64,000 nucleotides of DNA from Sphingomonas aurantiaca (GCF_003050705.1 NZ_QAOG01000003.1:186001-250000); one strand, 5' to 3'. Shown: positions 9,542-17,540, counted from the stretch's first letter. Program-made: numbers and translations. The notes: a model not told the origin generated them from the letters alone.

Positions 9542-10222
9542 TCAGAGCATCCCCAGAAACGCCACGCCGCGCGCGAACTCCTGGCGCTTGAGTTCACGCA
9601 ATTCGGCCGCCTGCCAGTCCTCGCCCCACATCTCGATCGACCAGTCCTCGTCGAGACCCGCCGCCGCCCAGGCCGCATCCGCGTCGAGTCGGCCCTCGAT
9701 CAGCGCCAGCCCGATCACCAGCGATCCCGTCAGCGTCACCACCGGCGACAGTCCCGCCAGCCGGAAATCGTCATACGCCGCGACCGCCTCGTGCAGCCGC
9801 GCGATCGTCGCGTCGGGTTGCGCGACGTGCATCACCCCCGCGGTCACCGCGAACGTGACGTCGTACCGGCGGCGCGCCCAGTCGAGCAGCGGATCCCATG
9901 CCGCCGCCTGCCGCTCGACGAGCAACGGCGGCCCGTCGGCGCGGTAGCAGAGCAGGTCGCTCTCACCATAGGCCGCAAGCCGCGCGGCAAACTGCGTCGG
10001 ATCGTTCGCGATCGGATCGGTCGCCGCATTGGCGAGCCCCGTCAGCGGCATCGTCCGCGGATCGATCGTCTCGCCGACGCTGCGCCATTCGTCGGCGACC
10101 GCCTCGGCCAGCGCCGCGGTCGGCAACGCCAGCGGCCGCCGCCCGGGCGTCCGCACCGGCTTGCCGTCGAGCGTCACCACGCGATCCGCATCGATCGCAA
10201 CGTCTTTCCAGAACCGCTTCAT
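9542..10222 (-). CDS. ATP12-family F1-ATPase assembly chaperone
   Basis: A 226-residue member of the ATP12 family. In mitochondria and alphaproteobacteria this chaperone shields the alpha subunit of F1 ATP synthase before it pairs with beta. Family features are the opening MKRFWKDVAID, the LDGKPVRTPGRRPLALPT segment (18-35), LCYRA and the C-terminal LTGSLVIGLALIEGRLDADAAWAAAGLDEDWSIEMWGED. It is the third gene of a tightly overlapping set with a HAD phosphatase and a small membrane protein; the ATG overlaps the upstream stop (ATGA). Confidence 0.93.
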   Translation of the reverse strand: MKRFWKDVAIDADRVVTLDGKPVRTPGRRPLALPTAALAEAVADEWRSVGETIDPRTMPLTGLANAATDPIANDPTQFAARLAAYGESDLLCYRADGPPLLVERQAAAWDPLLDWARRRYDVTFAVTAGVMHVAQPDATIARLHEAVAAYDDFRLAGLSPVVTLTGSLVIGLALIEGRLDADAAWAAAGLDEDWSIEMWGEDWQAAELRELKRQEFARGVAFLGML

Positions 10223-10437
10223 TGGGGTGGACTCCGCCAGCGATGCGCCAGGCTGCGCGGCACCGTCGCGATCATCGCCATCGCCGACAGCACGATCGCC
10301 GTCCCGAGGATCTTCGGTCCCATATCATGCGCGCGCGCGATCAGGATCAGCCCGAGCAACGCGCCTGCGACCCCCGCCATCCGCACGACGACCAGCACGA
10401 ACCAGCGCCGCTGCGCCAGTTTTTCGACGTCGGTCAT
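10219..10437 (-). CDS. Small two-helix membrane protein
   Basis: A 72-residue protein with two predicted membrane helices (about 12-34 and 42-60) and a basic N-terminal and C-terminal end, implying both termini in the cytoplasm. It overlaps its upstream neighbour and the downstream ATP12 gene by four bases each (ATGA junctions), so it is certainly translated with them. No family recognised. Its position between a phosphatase and an F1 chaperone is the only functional hint. Confidence 0.8.
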   Translation of the reverse strand: MTDVEKLAQRRWFVLVVVRMAGVAGALLGLILIARAHDMGPKILGTAIVLSAMAMIATVPRSLAHRWRSPPQ

Positions 10438-11105
10438 GGCCGCGTCCTCGAATCCGCGACCATGTGCAGCAACTCGGGTACCGCGGTCGCGACGACGTCC
10501 GCCCCCGCATCCGACAATTCGTGGACCGCGTGATAGCCCCAGGCGACGCCGACCGCGCGCACCCGCGCCGCGCGCGCCATCGCCATGTCGAAGCTCGTAT
10601 CGCCGATCATCGCGGTGGTCGCCGCAGTCGCGCCCGCTTCGGCGATCGCCGCGAACAGCATCGCCGGATCGGGTTTCGACGGATGGCGGTCGGCGGTCTG
10701 CAGTGTCACGAACCGATCGGTGATCCCATGCGCGGCAAGGATATGCGCGAGCCCACGGTCGGACTTGCCCGTCGCGACGCCGAGCACCCAGCCGTCGTCG
10801 GCCAGCGTCGTCAGCACGTCGGCGATCCCCTCGAACAACGGCTCGTCGGCCAGTTCGCCGCTCGCCCGCATCGCATGGAACGCGGCCTTGTAGTCGGCGG
10901 CGAGCGAGCGGTGCAGGCCATCGTCGGCCTGTGGCAGCAGCACCTGCATCGCCTCGACGAGGCTGAGCCCGACGATCCGGCGGATGTCGCCACGCGGCGG
11001 CGGGACGAGCCCGGCCTTTTCGAACGCCCGCTCGCACGCGACGCAGATATTCGCCTGGCTGTCCACGAGCGTGCCGTCGCAATCGAACACGGCAAGGCGG
11101 ATCAT
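10434..11105 (-). CDS. HAD-superfamily phosphatase (phosphoglycolate phosphatase-like)
   Basis: A 223-residue HAD hydrolase, subfamily IA with an alpha-helical cap. Motif I is FDCDGTLVDS with D8 as nucleophile and D10 as acid/base; motif II is GVATGKS; motif III lysine is in HPSKPDPAM; motif IV is MIGDTSFDM. The layout fits Gph-type phosphoglycolate phosphatases or pyrophosphatase PpaX, but substrate cannot be settled. ATG at 11105 is preferred to a TTG 12 bases upstream. It begins a three-gene overlapping operon ending in the ATP12 gene. Confidence 0.92.
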   Translation of the reverse strand: MIRLAVFDCDGTLVDSQANICVACERAFEKAGLVPPPRGDIRRIVGLSLVEAMQVLLPQADDGLHRSLAADYKAAFHAMRASGELADEPLFEGIADVLTTLADDGWVLGVATGKSDRGLAHILAAHGITDRFVTLQTADRHPSKPDPAMLFAAIAEAGATAATTAMIGDTSFDMAMARAARVRAVGVAWGYHAVHELSDAGADVVATAVPELLHMVADSRTRP

Positions 11106-11218
11106 GAGATTTTCCAACGCATCCCCGCCTCGTAGATCAGCCGGGCGAACGAGGGAACGCCAAACCGGAACGCGCCTCGTCCTCGACGGTTCGTCTCACA
11201 GGCTTTTGGAGATACACG

Positions 11219-11716
11219 ATGGCGCAAACACCGACCGACACCGCCCCGAACATCTGGGCCGCCGCTGCGGCAGGCTTGGTCGCGGGGCTTGCCGCCTCGT
11301 TCGTGATGGATCGCTTCCAGGCGGGCGTCGCCGCGCTGTCGTCGTCGGACAGCGACGCGGAACCCGCGACCGAGAAGGCGGCGGACAAGGTATCTCAGGC
11401 GGTGGTCGGGCACGAGGTCCCCGACGATCGCAAGCCGCTCGCCGGGCAGGCGGTGCATTACGCGCTCGGGGCAGGGCTGGGGGTCGTCTACGCGGTCGCG
11501 GCGGAATATCGCCCGGCGGTGACGGCAGGCTACGGCACCGCGTTCGCGCTGGCGAACACCGCGCTGCTCGACGAGGCGGCAGTGCCCGCGGTGGGCTTGG
11601 GCGACGCCCCCTGGAAGACCGCGCCGTCGACGCATCTGTACAGCGTCGCGTCGCATATCGTGTTCGGCACGGTGACCGAAGGCGTGCGGCGGTTGCTGCG
11701 GGGGTGGATGCGGTAA
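11219..11716 (+). CDS. YagU-like (DUF1440) membrane protein
   Basis: A 165-residue protein of the YagU/DUF1440 type. It has an N-terminal hydrophobic helix (WAAAAAGLVAGLAASFVMDRFQ), a charged middle segment, the family block AVHYALGAGLGVVYAVAAEY and a conserved C-terminus SVASHIVFGTVTEGVRRLL. YagU in Escherichia coli is an inner-membrane protein linked to acid tolerance; whether that holds here is unknown. GGAG precedes the ATG. Followed by stacked R3 and R1 repeats and convergent with the pseudouridine synthase gene. Confidence 0.8.
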   Translation: MAQTPTDTAPNIWAAAAAGLVAGLAASFVMDRFQAGVAALSSSDSDAEPATEKAADKVSQAVVGHEVPDDRKPLAGQAVHYALGAGLGVVYAVAAEYRPAVTAGYGTAFALANTALLDEAAVPAVGLGDAPWKTAPSTHLYSVASHIVFGTVTEGVRRLLRGWMR

Positions 11717-11735
11717 GCCGGTACTCGGCCCATCT

Positions 11736-11819
11736 GGTTCCCCCGCGAAGGCGGGGGCCCAGGAATCAAGCAGAGCCGACGATCGCGGCCCTGGACCCCC
11801 GCCTTCGCGGGGGAACAAG
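11736..11819. repeat. R3 palindromic repeat, copy a
   Basis: Arms TTCCCCCGCGAAGGCGGGGGCC and its near-perfect complement, with about 40 bases between. Followed after about 23 bases by an R1 element. Confidence 0.85.
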
Positions 11820-11842
11820 TGGGGCGCTGCCCCAACAACCAC

Positions 11843-11948
11843 CCCACCCCGGCGAAGGCCGGGGCCCAATTGGGGGACGGTGCTAACGGCGGGCATCGCT
11901 CCGTTACCGCAACCTCTCCAACTGGGCCCCGGCCTGCGCCGGGGTGGT
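11843..11948 (-). repeat. R1 palindromic repeat, copy a (reverse)
   Basis: Arms CACCCCGGCGAAGGCCGGGG and CCCCGGCCTGCGCCGGGGTG. Read on the minus strand the core contains GGTTGCGGTAACGGAGC, the R1 orientation marker. Confidence 0.9.
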
Positions 11949-11979
11949 GTCAGTAGGGTGGCCCGATCGCTCCGCTGAA

Positions 11980-13281
11980 TCAGCGCGAACCCGGCCCGGT
12001 ACGCGGCCCACTCGGCTTCCCCCCCGAACGCCCCCGGCCGCCGGGCTTGGCACCCTCGACCCGAGGCCCACTCCGCGGCGCCCCGAACGTCGACCCGGCC
12101 CCCGTCCGAGGCCCGCCCGTCTTGGGCGCCCCCGGCTTACCGCCAGCCGGCTTCTTGTCCTCGACAACCCCGCGCCCACGCCGCTCACCTTTACGCTCTT
12201 TCCGAACCGACTTCGCATGCGCCTTCGCCCGCGACTTCATCTGCTCGCGCGTCGGCGCGGTCTTCTCGTCGAGCTGCAGCGCATCGCCGAGCTTCTCGTC
12301 GAAGCCCAGCTGCTTCAGGCTTTCCTCGAAATGCGTCGGCAGCCCGGCGGTCACGTCGATCGATCCGCCATCGGGATGATCAACCTTGATGCGCCGCGCA
12401 TGCAGATGCATCTTCCGCGAGATCCCGCCGGTCAGGAACGCCGCCGCGCCGCCATATTTCCCGTCGCCGACGATCGGATGCCCGATCGCCGCCATGTGCA
12501 CGCGCAGCTGGTGCGTGCGCCCGGTAAACGGCTGCAGCTCGACCCACGCCGCGCGGTTGCCCGCGCGCTCGATCACGCGGTAGCGCGTCCGCGCGGGCGC
12601 GCCCTCGGCCTCGTCGACATGCATCTTCTCGCCGCCGGTACCCGGCTGCTTGCCGATTGGCAGCTCGATCATGCCGTCCTCGATCGACGGCACGTCGACC
12701 ACCAGCGCCCAATACACTTTCCGCGCGGTGCGGCCCGAAAACGCTTTTGCGAAGAACGCCGCCGCACGCGACGTGCGCGCGACGAGCAGCGCGCCCGACG
12801 TATCCTTGTCGAGCCGGTGGACCAGCTTGGGCCGGCCCTCATTGTCATATTGGAGCCCGTCGAGCAGCCCGTCGACATGCTGCGTCGTCTTGGTGCCGCC
12901 CTGAGTCGCGAGCCCCGGCGGCTTGTTCAGCACGAACGCCTGGAAATCCTTGTGGATGACCATGGACTGCGCAAGCTCGGTCTCTTCGTCCGACAGGATC
13001 ACGCGCTCGCGCACCCGCCTGGGCTTGTCGACGTCGGCCGCAGCCTTGTCGGCCTCGGGCGGCGGCACGCGGAGCATCTGGCCCGCCGCGATCCGGTCGC
13101 CCGGAGTCGCACGCGCGCCGTCGACGCGCAGCTGGCCGGTGCGCGCCCACATCGCCACCGTCGTGAAGCTCGTGTCGGGCAAATGCCGCTTGAACCACCG
13201 GTCGAGCCGGATGCCGTCATCGTCGAACCCGACGTTGAACTCCCGAAAGCCGGAGTCGCTATCGTTCTTGCCCGCGGTCAT
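11980..13281 (-). CDS. RluC/RluD-family pseudouridine synthase
   Basis: A 433-residue pseudouridine synthase. An S4 RNA-binding domain (about 20-75) precedes the catalytic domain with the signature HRLDKDTSG (155-163), D158 being the catalytic aspartate, and FTGRTHQLRVH near 255. This is the family that modifies helix-69 and other sites of 23S rRNA; RluC-like is likeliest by length and the insertion after the S4 domain. Unusual is a C-terminal tail of about 75 residues rich in K, R, G and P (for example KPAGGKPGAPKTGGPRTG), absent from the E. coli enzymes and probably RNA-binding. Its ATG overlaps the crcB stop by four bases. Confidence 0.93.
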   Translation of the reverse strand: MTAGKNDSDSGFREFNVGFDDDGIRLDRWFKRHLPDTSFTTVAMWARTGQLRVDGARATPGDRIAAGQMLRVPPPEADKAAADVDKPRRVRERVILSDEETELAQSMVIHKDFQAFVLNKPPGLATQGGTKTTQHVDGLLDGLQYDNEGRPKLVHRLDKDTSGALLVARTSRAAAFFAKAFSGRTARKVYWALVVDVPSIEDGMIELPIGKQPGTGGEKMHVDEAEGAPARTRYRVIERAGNRAAWVELQPFTGRTHQLRVHMAAIGHPIVGDGKYGGAAAFLTGGISRKMHLHARRIKVDHPDGGSIDVTAGLPTHFEESLKQLGFDEKLGDALQLDEKTAPTREQMKSRAKAHAKSVRKERKGERRGRGVVEDKKPAGGKPGAPKTGGPRTGAGSTFGAPRSGPRVEGAKPGGRGRSGGKPSGPRTGPGSR

Positions 13282-13652
13282 GCGATGGCCCTTACTGCGG
13301 TGAGACCCGCGAATACTGCGACGATCGAGCCGATCACCGAAAGGAGAATATAGCCGAACGCGACGCCGATCGCGCCCCGCTCGATCAACGTGACGACGTC
13401 GAGCGAGAAGCTCGAAAACGTCGTGAAGCCGCCCAGGACGCCGACCGCGAGTAGCAGGCGCCAGGCCTCCGACGCGGTGTTCCGCGCGAGCACGCCGACC
13501 AGCACGCCCATCAACAGCCCGCCGATCAGGTTCACCGCCAGCGTACCGAACGGATAGTCGGGCCCGAGCAGCGCCGTCATCGCGCGACCGGTCAGATAGC
13601 GCGCGCCGGAACCGACCGCGCCACCGACCATGACATAAAGAAGGGGAAACAT
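13278..13652 (-). CDS. crcB: CrcB/Fluc fluoride channel
   Basis: CrcB, 124 residues, a dual-topology dimeric channel exporting fluoride. Four hydrophobic segments are visible, with the family motifs GGAVGSGARYLTGR (10-23), N41 in NLIGG and GGFTTFSSFS (74-83), whose phenylalanines line the pores. It overlaps the pseudouridine synthase gene by four bases. No fluoride riboswitch is recognisable upstream, where a half R5 repeat is found instead. Complete. Confidence 0.96.
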   Translation of the reverse strand: MFPLLYVMVGGAVGSGARYLTGRAMTALLGPDYPFGTLAVNLIGGLLMGVLVGVLARNTASEAWRLLLAVGVLGGFTTFSSFSLDVVTLIERGAIGVAFGYILLSVIGSIVAVFAGLTAVRAIA

Positions 13653-13687
13653 CGCCGCGCCCTAGCGCGAATCGCGCCGAACGGAAA

Positions 13688-13710
13688 GGTGGGGGTTAGG
13701 GGAGGGCGCT
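13688..13710. repeat. Solo half of an R5 repeat
   Basis: GTGGGGGTTAGGGGAGGGC matches the left half of R5 elements. No complementary right half follows. Located 36 bases upstream of crcB. Confidence 0.5.
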
Positions 13711-13744
13711 TGGTGGTGCGCGTGACGCTTCGGTCCGCTCTAAC

Positions 13745-13801
13745 TGTTTCCCCGCGAAGGCGGGGACCCAGCCTGGGCTCCCGCCTTCGCGGGAGAACAA
13801 G
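13745..13801. repeat. R3 palindromic repeat, copy b (short)
   Basis: TTTCCCCGCGAAGGCGGGGAC and CCCGCCTTCGCGGGAGAA with only a few bases between, so the two arms are nearly back to back. Followed by R1 copy b. Confidence 0.85.
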
Positions 13802-13834
13802 GAGAGGAGAGGGCGACGCTGCACCACCACGCGA

Positions 13835-13940
13835 CCACCCCGGCGAAGGCCGGGGCCCAGGTGGAAAAGTCGCCGTAACGAAGGACCGCGCTTCGTTAGC
13901 GTCGTCCCCCCAACTGGACCCCGGCCTCCGCCGGGGCGGT
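13835..13940 (+). repeat. R1 palindromic repeat, copy b (forward)
   Basis: Arms CACCCCGGCGAAGGCCGGGG and CCCCGGCCTCCGCCGGGGCG. Core contains AGTCGCCGTAACGAAGGACC. Between crcB and the lipoprotein gene. Confidence 0.9.
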
Positions 13941-13959
13941 GCGTTTCAAGAGCAGCGGT

Positions 13960-14691
13960 TCACCGACCAGCGTTGGACACCATATCCACATCGCTCCCGC
14001 CGCCAGCCCGAGCGGTCACGTACACCACGTAAGCGTCGTTCCCCCGAACCCCGCCCAGCACATGCTGCCGCCCGTCAGTGCTATGCCCGGCCGAATACCC
14101 CGCCGCCCGCGCGCGCGTGTAATAATAATCGAGCATCTTCTGCATCGGCGCGCTGCTCGCGAAACTCACGACGCGCAGGCGACAGCCGTCACGATCCGCG
14201 CCCGCCGCCTCGGTCAACCGCGCGCTCGGATAGAGCGGCAGGTCCGCGGGCAAGCGGTTCGCCCATCCCGCCGAATAGCCGATCTTCTGCGCGCACACGC
14301 CCGCATCCGGGGTCTTCTGCCGCTCGGCCAGCGCGCCTAGCGTCAGCGCACCGTTCGCCGTCCTGCATTCGGGGCAGTCGTTCGACGCCGCCGGCGCGCG
14401 CTGCAACGTCTTCGGGTCGACCGGATCGGGCTTGAGCGGCCCCTCGGGTGGCACGGCGGCGCCTTCCGGCTGCGTCGGCGGCCGCACCGCATCGGTGTTG
14501 GACGATTGCGCCAGCCGGGGATCGACCATGATCTGCCCGCCAAGCGCCGATGTCAGCGCCGGATCGCGCGCCGATCCGTTGGTCAGCTCGGCATCGAGGC
14601 TGTTGAGATCCTGCTGGTCGGTCGAGGACCGTCCACACGACGCCAGCGCGAGCGGCAAAAGGATCAGGGCGGGGCGGCAGGAAAGTCTCAT
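13960..14691 (-). CDS. Putative lipoprotein of unknown function
   Basis: A 243-residue predicted outer- or inner-membrane lipoprotein. MRLSCRPALILLPLALASC is a signal peptide with lipobox LASC; C19 would be lipidated. The mature part has a low-complexity proline-rich linker (about 60-110), a NDCPECRTANGALT block and a C-terminal globular region ending in DVDMVSNAGR. An alternative ATG lies 9 bases upstream. I do not recognise a family; a YycH-like or DUF fold cannot be ruled out. Two R-type repeats lie just downstream. Confidence 0.75.
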   Translation of the reverse strand: MRLSCRPALILLPLALASCGRSSTDQQDLNSLDAELTNGSARDPALTSALGGQIMVDPRLAQSSNTDAVRPPTQPEGAAVPPEGPLKPDPVDPKTLQRAPAASNDCPECRTANGALTLGALAERQKTPDAGVCAQKIGYSAGWANRLPADLPLYPSARLTEAAGADRDGCRLRVVSFASSAPMQKMLDYYYTRARAAGYSAGHSTDGRQHVLGGVRGNDAYVVYVTARAGGGSDVDMVSNAGR

Positions 14692-14799
14692 CACCGCCAT
14701 CCTATGCGCGAACGACGGTGAAGAAAGCGTTTTACGCGCCGCCCCGGCTTGCGCGCGGATGATCTTGCTCCGGCGCCTGCCCACCGCCATGTTCCGCTC

Positions 14800-15021
14800 A
14801 TGCTGAACCTCGTCTCCATCCTCATCGGCCTCGTCACCCTGGTGCTCGGCCTCGTCGCCTTCATTCCGCTGCTCGGCTGGATGAACTGGCTCGTCATCCC
14901 GATCGGGATCGTCGGCGCGGCGGTCGGTGCGCTCTCGTCGAGCAGCAGCGGACGCAACCTCAACATCGTCCTGATCATCATCTTCGCGCTCCGCCTCAGC
15001 CTTGGCGGCGGCATCATCTGA
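14800..15021 (+). CDS. Small two-helix membrane protein
   Basis: A 73-residue very hydrophobic protein: helices at about 3-24 (LVSILIGLVTLVLGLVAFIPLLG) and 27-45 (LVIPIGIVGAAVGALSS), then a short S/G-rich loop and a third weaker segment ending in GGGII. The ATG at 14800 is chosen since the upstream extension is hydrophilic and lacks a ribosome binding site. It faces the glycine-zipper gene across a shared terminator. Function unknown. Confidence 0.7.
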   Translation: MLNLVSILIGLVTLVLGLVAFIPLLGWMNWLVIPIGIVGAAVGALSSSSSGRNLNIVLIIIFALRLSLGGGII

Positions 15022-15027
15022 CGTAAA

Positions 15028-15055
15028 AAGGGCCCGGCGTTTCCACCGGGCCCTT
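15028..15055. terminator. Rho-independent terminator, bidirectional
   Basis: Ten-base stem AAGGGCCCGG/CCGGGCCCTT with an 8-base loop. The T-run is stronger on the minus strand (five A residues at 15025-15029), serving the glycine-zipper gene; it may also end the small membrane-protein gene. Confidence 0.85.
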
Positions 15056-15077
15056 CCGTCGGACTAGCGATACCGGA

Positions 15078-15674
15078 TCAGCGGCAGCGCACGTTGCCGC
15101 GATCGATCGACTGGCCGAGCACCGCGCCGCCGCCCGCACCGATCAGCGTGCCGAGCAACTGCGAGCCACCGCCCGCGATCACGTTGCCCAGCGCACCACC
15201 CGCCAGGCCACCGATGATCAGCCCCGTCGTGCCGTCGTTGCGACGGCAATAATAGCGCCCGTTGCCGCCGCGATAGATGCGGTCGTTGCGACCCAGGCGG
15301 CGCTCCTGGTAATAACGCCCGTCACGATAATAGCGGTCGGCGAAATAGCCGCGCTGGCCCCGCTCGTAGCGGTTATAGTCATAGCCGCGATATTGCTGCC
15401 AATTGCCGTTTCGCCCATTGTCGCGGCGGATGTCGCGAATGTCGCCGCGGCGATCCTGGCGCGCGTCGCGCACCTCCTCGCGATACTCGCGGCGCGCATC
15501 GCGCACGTCGCCGCGCGAATCGGCGTTGCGCACGTCGCGGCGATAGTCGCGCTGCGCGTCGCGGACCTGGTCGTTATATTCGCGGTTGGCGCCCCGGACC
15601 GTCGATTGCGCGGTCGCGGGGATCGCGCCGAACGCCGTGGCGGCAAGGGCTGCCGAAAGAAGGGCAATACGCAT
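15078..15674 (-). CDS. Secreted protein with C-terminal glycine-zipper (2TM) domain
   Basis: A 198-residue exported protein. Signal peptide MRIALLSAALAATAFGAIPATAQ, then a long highly charged region of repeating R/D/E (DVRDARREYREEVRDARQDR), a Tyr/Arg-rich segment, and a C-terminal domain that starts GRYYCRRNDGTTGLIIGG and continues with GLAGGALGNVIAGGG and GAGGGAVLGQSI, ending RCR. Glycine-zipper proteins of the 17-kDa antigen type insert in or coat the envelope. A paralogue with the same C-terminal layout is at 16327. Role unknown. Confidence 0.85.
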   Translation of the reverse strand: MRIALLSAALAATAFGAIPATAQSTVRGANREYNDQVRDAQRDYRRDVRNADSRGDVRDARREYREEVRDARQDRRGDIRDIRRDNGRNGNWQQYRGYDYNRYERGQRGYFADRYYRDGRYYQERRLGRNDRIYRGGNGRYYCRRNDGTTGLIIGGLAGGALGNVIAGGGSQLLGTLIGAGGGAVLGQSIDRGNVRCR

Positions 15675-15781
15675 TGTTCGTCTCCTGACTCGATGCGCAA
15701 AGAACGGCCGGCCAAAGCGGGAGTTGCGTGAACCGCAAACTACACCGCGTTCAGCCGGCCGAAAGCCTTACGACGTTGGTA

Positions 15782-16207
15782 TCAGGCGAGATTATGCTCG
15801 AGCGTGATCTCGGCGTTGAGCACCTTCGACACCGGGCAGTTCGCCTTGGCGTCGGCGGCGATCGCCTCGAACTCGTCCTTCGAGATACCCTCGACCTTGG
15901 CGTTCAGCGTGAGGGCGGACTTGGTGATCTTGAAGCCGTCGCCGTCCTTGTCGAGCGTGACCTTTGCCGAGGTCTCGAGCGTGCCCGCCTCATAGCCCTT
16001 GCCCGCGAGCGCGAAGCTCAGCGCCATCGTGAAGCAGCTCGCATGCGCCGCCGCGATCAGTTCCTCGGGGTTGGTGCCCGGCTCGTTCTCGAACCGCGTG
16101 TTGAAGCCGTAGGGGCTGTCCGAGAGCACGCCCGACTGCGTCGAGACATGACCCTTGCCGCTCTTGCCAAGGCCTTCATACTTTGCCGAACCGCTGCGTG
16201 TGGTCAT
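15782..16207 (-). CDS. OsmC-family peroxidase
   Basis: OsmC/Ohr-type thiol peroxidase, 141 residues, reducing organic hydroperoxides. The two redox cysteines are C58 in NPEELIAAAHASCFTMAL and C124 in KANCPVSKVL. The TRSGSAKYEGLGKSGKG opening is characteristic of the OsmC rather than the Ohr branch. AAGGATCCC precedes two consecutive ATGs; the second, at 16207, has the better spacing. The gene sits between two glycine-zipper paralogues, all on the minus strand, with a terminator between it and the upstream one, so it has its own promoter. Confidence 0.93.
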   Translation of the reverse strand: MTTRSGSAKYEGLGKSGKGHVSTQSGVLSDSPYGFNTRFENEPGTNPEELIAAAHASCFTMALSFALAGKGYEAGTLETSAKVTLDKDGDGFKITKSALTLNAKVEGISKDEFEAIAADAKANCPVSKVLNAEITLEHNLA

Positions 16208-16231
16208 CATGGGATCCTTCGTCTGGACAAG

Positions 16232-16265
16232 AAAAAAGGCGCCGCGGTTTCCCGCGACGCCCTTT
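16232..16265 (-). terminator. Rho-independent terminator
   Basis: Read on the minus strand: imperfect GC-rich stem (AAAGGGCGTCGCGGG with CCGCGGCGCC, loop AAA) followed by six T residues. Ends the glycine-zipper gene at 16327. Confidence 0.8.
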
Positions 16266-16326
16266 CCCAACGCATGACGACCGAATTAGCGGCATCGAAT
16301 TTGCCGCTGACAGTCAGTGATGCGTG

Positions 16327-16632
16327 TTAGCGGCAACGACGATTGTTGTTGCTCGTGCCCTTGTCGATCGCGCGACCGGCAAGGCCACCGAGGACCGCGC
16401 CGCCCAGCGTGCCGACCGTACGGTCGCCGCGCGTGTCGACCGTGCGGCCGAGGAGCGCGCCGCCGACGCCGCCGATGATCGTGCCGGTCGTGCCGTTGCT
16501 CTTCTTGCAATAGACGCGGCCGTCGCGGCCACGCCATTCGCGACGATCGCGCGCATCCGCAGCCGAAACCGGGATCAGGACGGTCGGCAGGACCATGGCG
16601 CTGCAGCCGAGAGCGAGAATGAGTTTACGCAT
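16327..16632 (-). CDS. Secreted glycine-zipper protein, paralogue of 15078
   Basis: A 101-residue exported protein: signal peptide MRKLILALGCSAMVLPTVLIPVSA, a short basic linker, then GRVYCKKSNGTTGTIIGG, GVGGALLGRTV and GGAVLGGLAGRAI, ending in RCR. The C-terminal half matches that of the 198-residue protein at 15078 block by block, including the single cysteine before the zipper and the terminal cysteine, so they are probably related by duplication; the disulphide is an inference. GGGAG lies before the ATG at 16632. Function unknown. Confidence 0.85.
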   Translation of the reverse strand: MRKLILALGCSAMVLPTVLIPVSAADARDRREWRGRDGRVYCKKSNGTTGTIIGGVGGALLGRTVDTRGDRTVGTLGGAVLGGLAGRAIDKGTSNNNRRCR

Positions 16633-16793
16633 GTTGGAACTCCCTAGTGAATTGATCTGATGCTGTAACGAGGACACCATAGCCGCGGTTGCATGAACCA
16701 AAAACAACACCCCGTTCATCTTCGTACAGCATCGGGCTGCCGTCGCGTGGCCTTGTGCTTTACGCTGTAGGTCCGGGCGGTTACGCCGGCCCG

Positions 16794-17447
16794 ATGTTGC
16801 CCGTCCCGCTGCCCGTCGAGATCCTGCCCGCCCAGCTCCTGCCGGTCGCGGCGCCCTGGTTCGACCTTGCCGGCCTCGCGGTGTTCGCCGCGTCGGGCGC
16901 GCTGGCGGCGGCCAAGCGCGGGCAGACCTTCGTGACGCTCGTCTTCTTCGGCCTCATCACCGGCGTCGGCGGCGGCACCGTGCGCGACCTGCTGATCGGC
17001 GCGCCGGTCTTCTGGGTGCACGACGCGCGCGCGGCGAGCGTGTGCCTCAGCATGGCGCTGCTGATCTGGGTGACGCCCGAACGCTGGTGGAAGGGCGAGG
17101 CGCTGGGCTGGTTCGACGCGGTCGGGTTGGCCGCCTATGCGGTCTATGGCGCGGCAAAGGCGCTCGGTTACGGCGTACCCCCCGTGCCCGCGGCGTTGAT
17201 GGGCGTGATGACCGCGTGCGTCGGCGGCATCATCCGCGACGTGCTCGCGGGCGAACCCTCGATCCTGATGCGGCCCGAACTGTACGTGACCGCGGCGGCG
17301 CTCGCGTCGGCGAGTTACGTGTGTCTGGTGCTGCTCGGCACGCCCCTGTCCTGGGCCGCGGTGATCGCCGCCAGCGCGGGCTTCACGCTCCGCGCCGCCG
17401 CAATCCGCTTCCACCTCGCGCTCCCGGCATACGGGGGGCGGCGCTAA
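16794..17447 (+). CDS. TRIC-type cation channel / UPF0126 membrane protein
   Basis: A 217-residue inner-membrane protein of the TRIC/UPF0126 family (YicG in E. coli, reported as a glycine transporter). The family duplication is plain: AASGALAAAKRG...GVGGGTVRDLL in the first half and AVYGAAKALGYG...CVGGIIRDVLAGEPSIL in the second, each within three hydrophobic helices plus one closing helix. The ATG at 16794 (MLPVPLPVEI) is chosen over a start 105 bases upstream that overlaps the neighbouring promoter region. Transported species not determinable. Confidence 0.9.
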   Translation: MLPVPLPVEILPAQLLPVAAPWFDLAGLAVFAASGALAAAKRGQTFVTLVFFGLITGVGGGTVRDLLIGAPVFWVHDARAASVCLSMALLIWVTPERWWKGEALGWFDAVGLAAYAVYGAAKALGYGVPPVPAALMGVMTACVGGIIRDVLAGEPSILMRPELYVTAAALASASYVCLVLLGTPLSWAAVIAASAGFTLRAAAIRFHLALPAYGGRR

Positions 17448-17540
17448 CCGCACCCGTTGTGTAGAACAAGGAGAGCAGAGGTGTCTGACCCCGCTCATCA
17501 GCCTGATCTCTAAGCGGTGGTAAAGCTACCGACCTGCACC

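Noticed and set aside
13653-13700. Fluoride riboswitch before crcB
   Set aside because: No pseudoknot-forming sequence with the conserved riboswitch bases is seen; the stretch is a few unpaired bases and a half R5 repeat.
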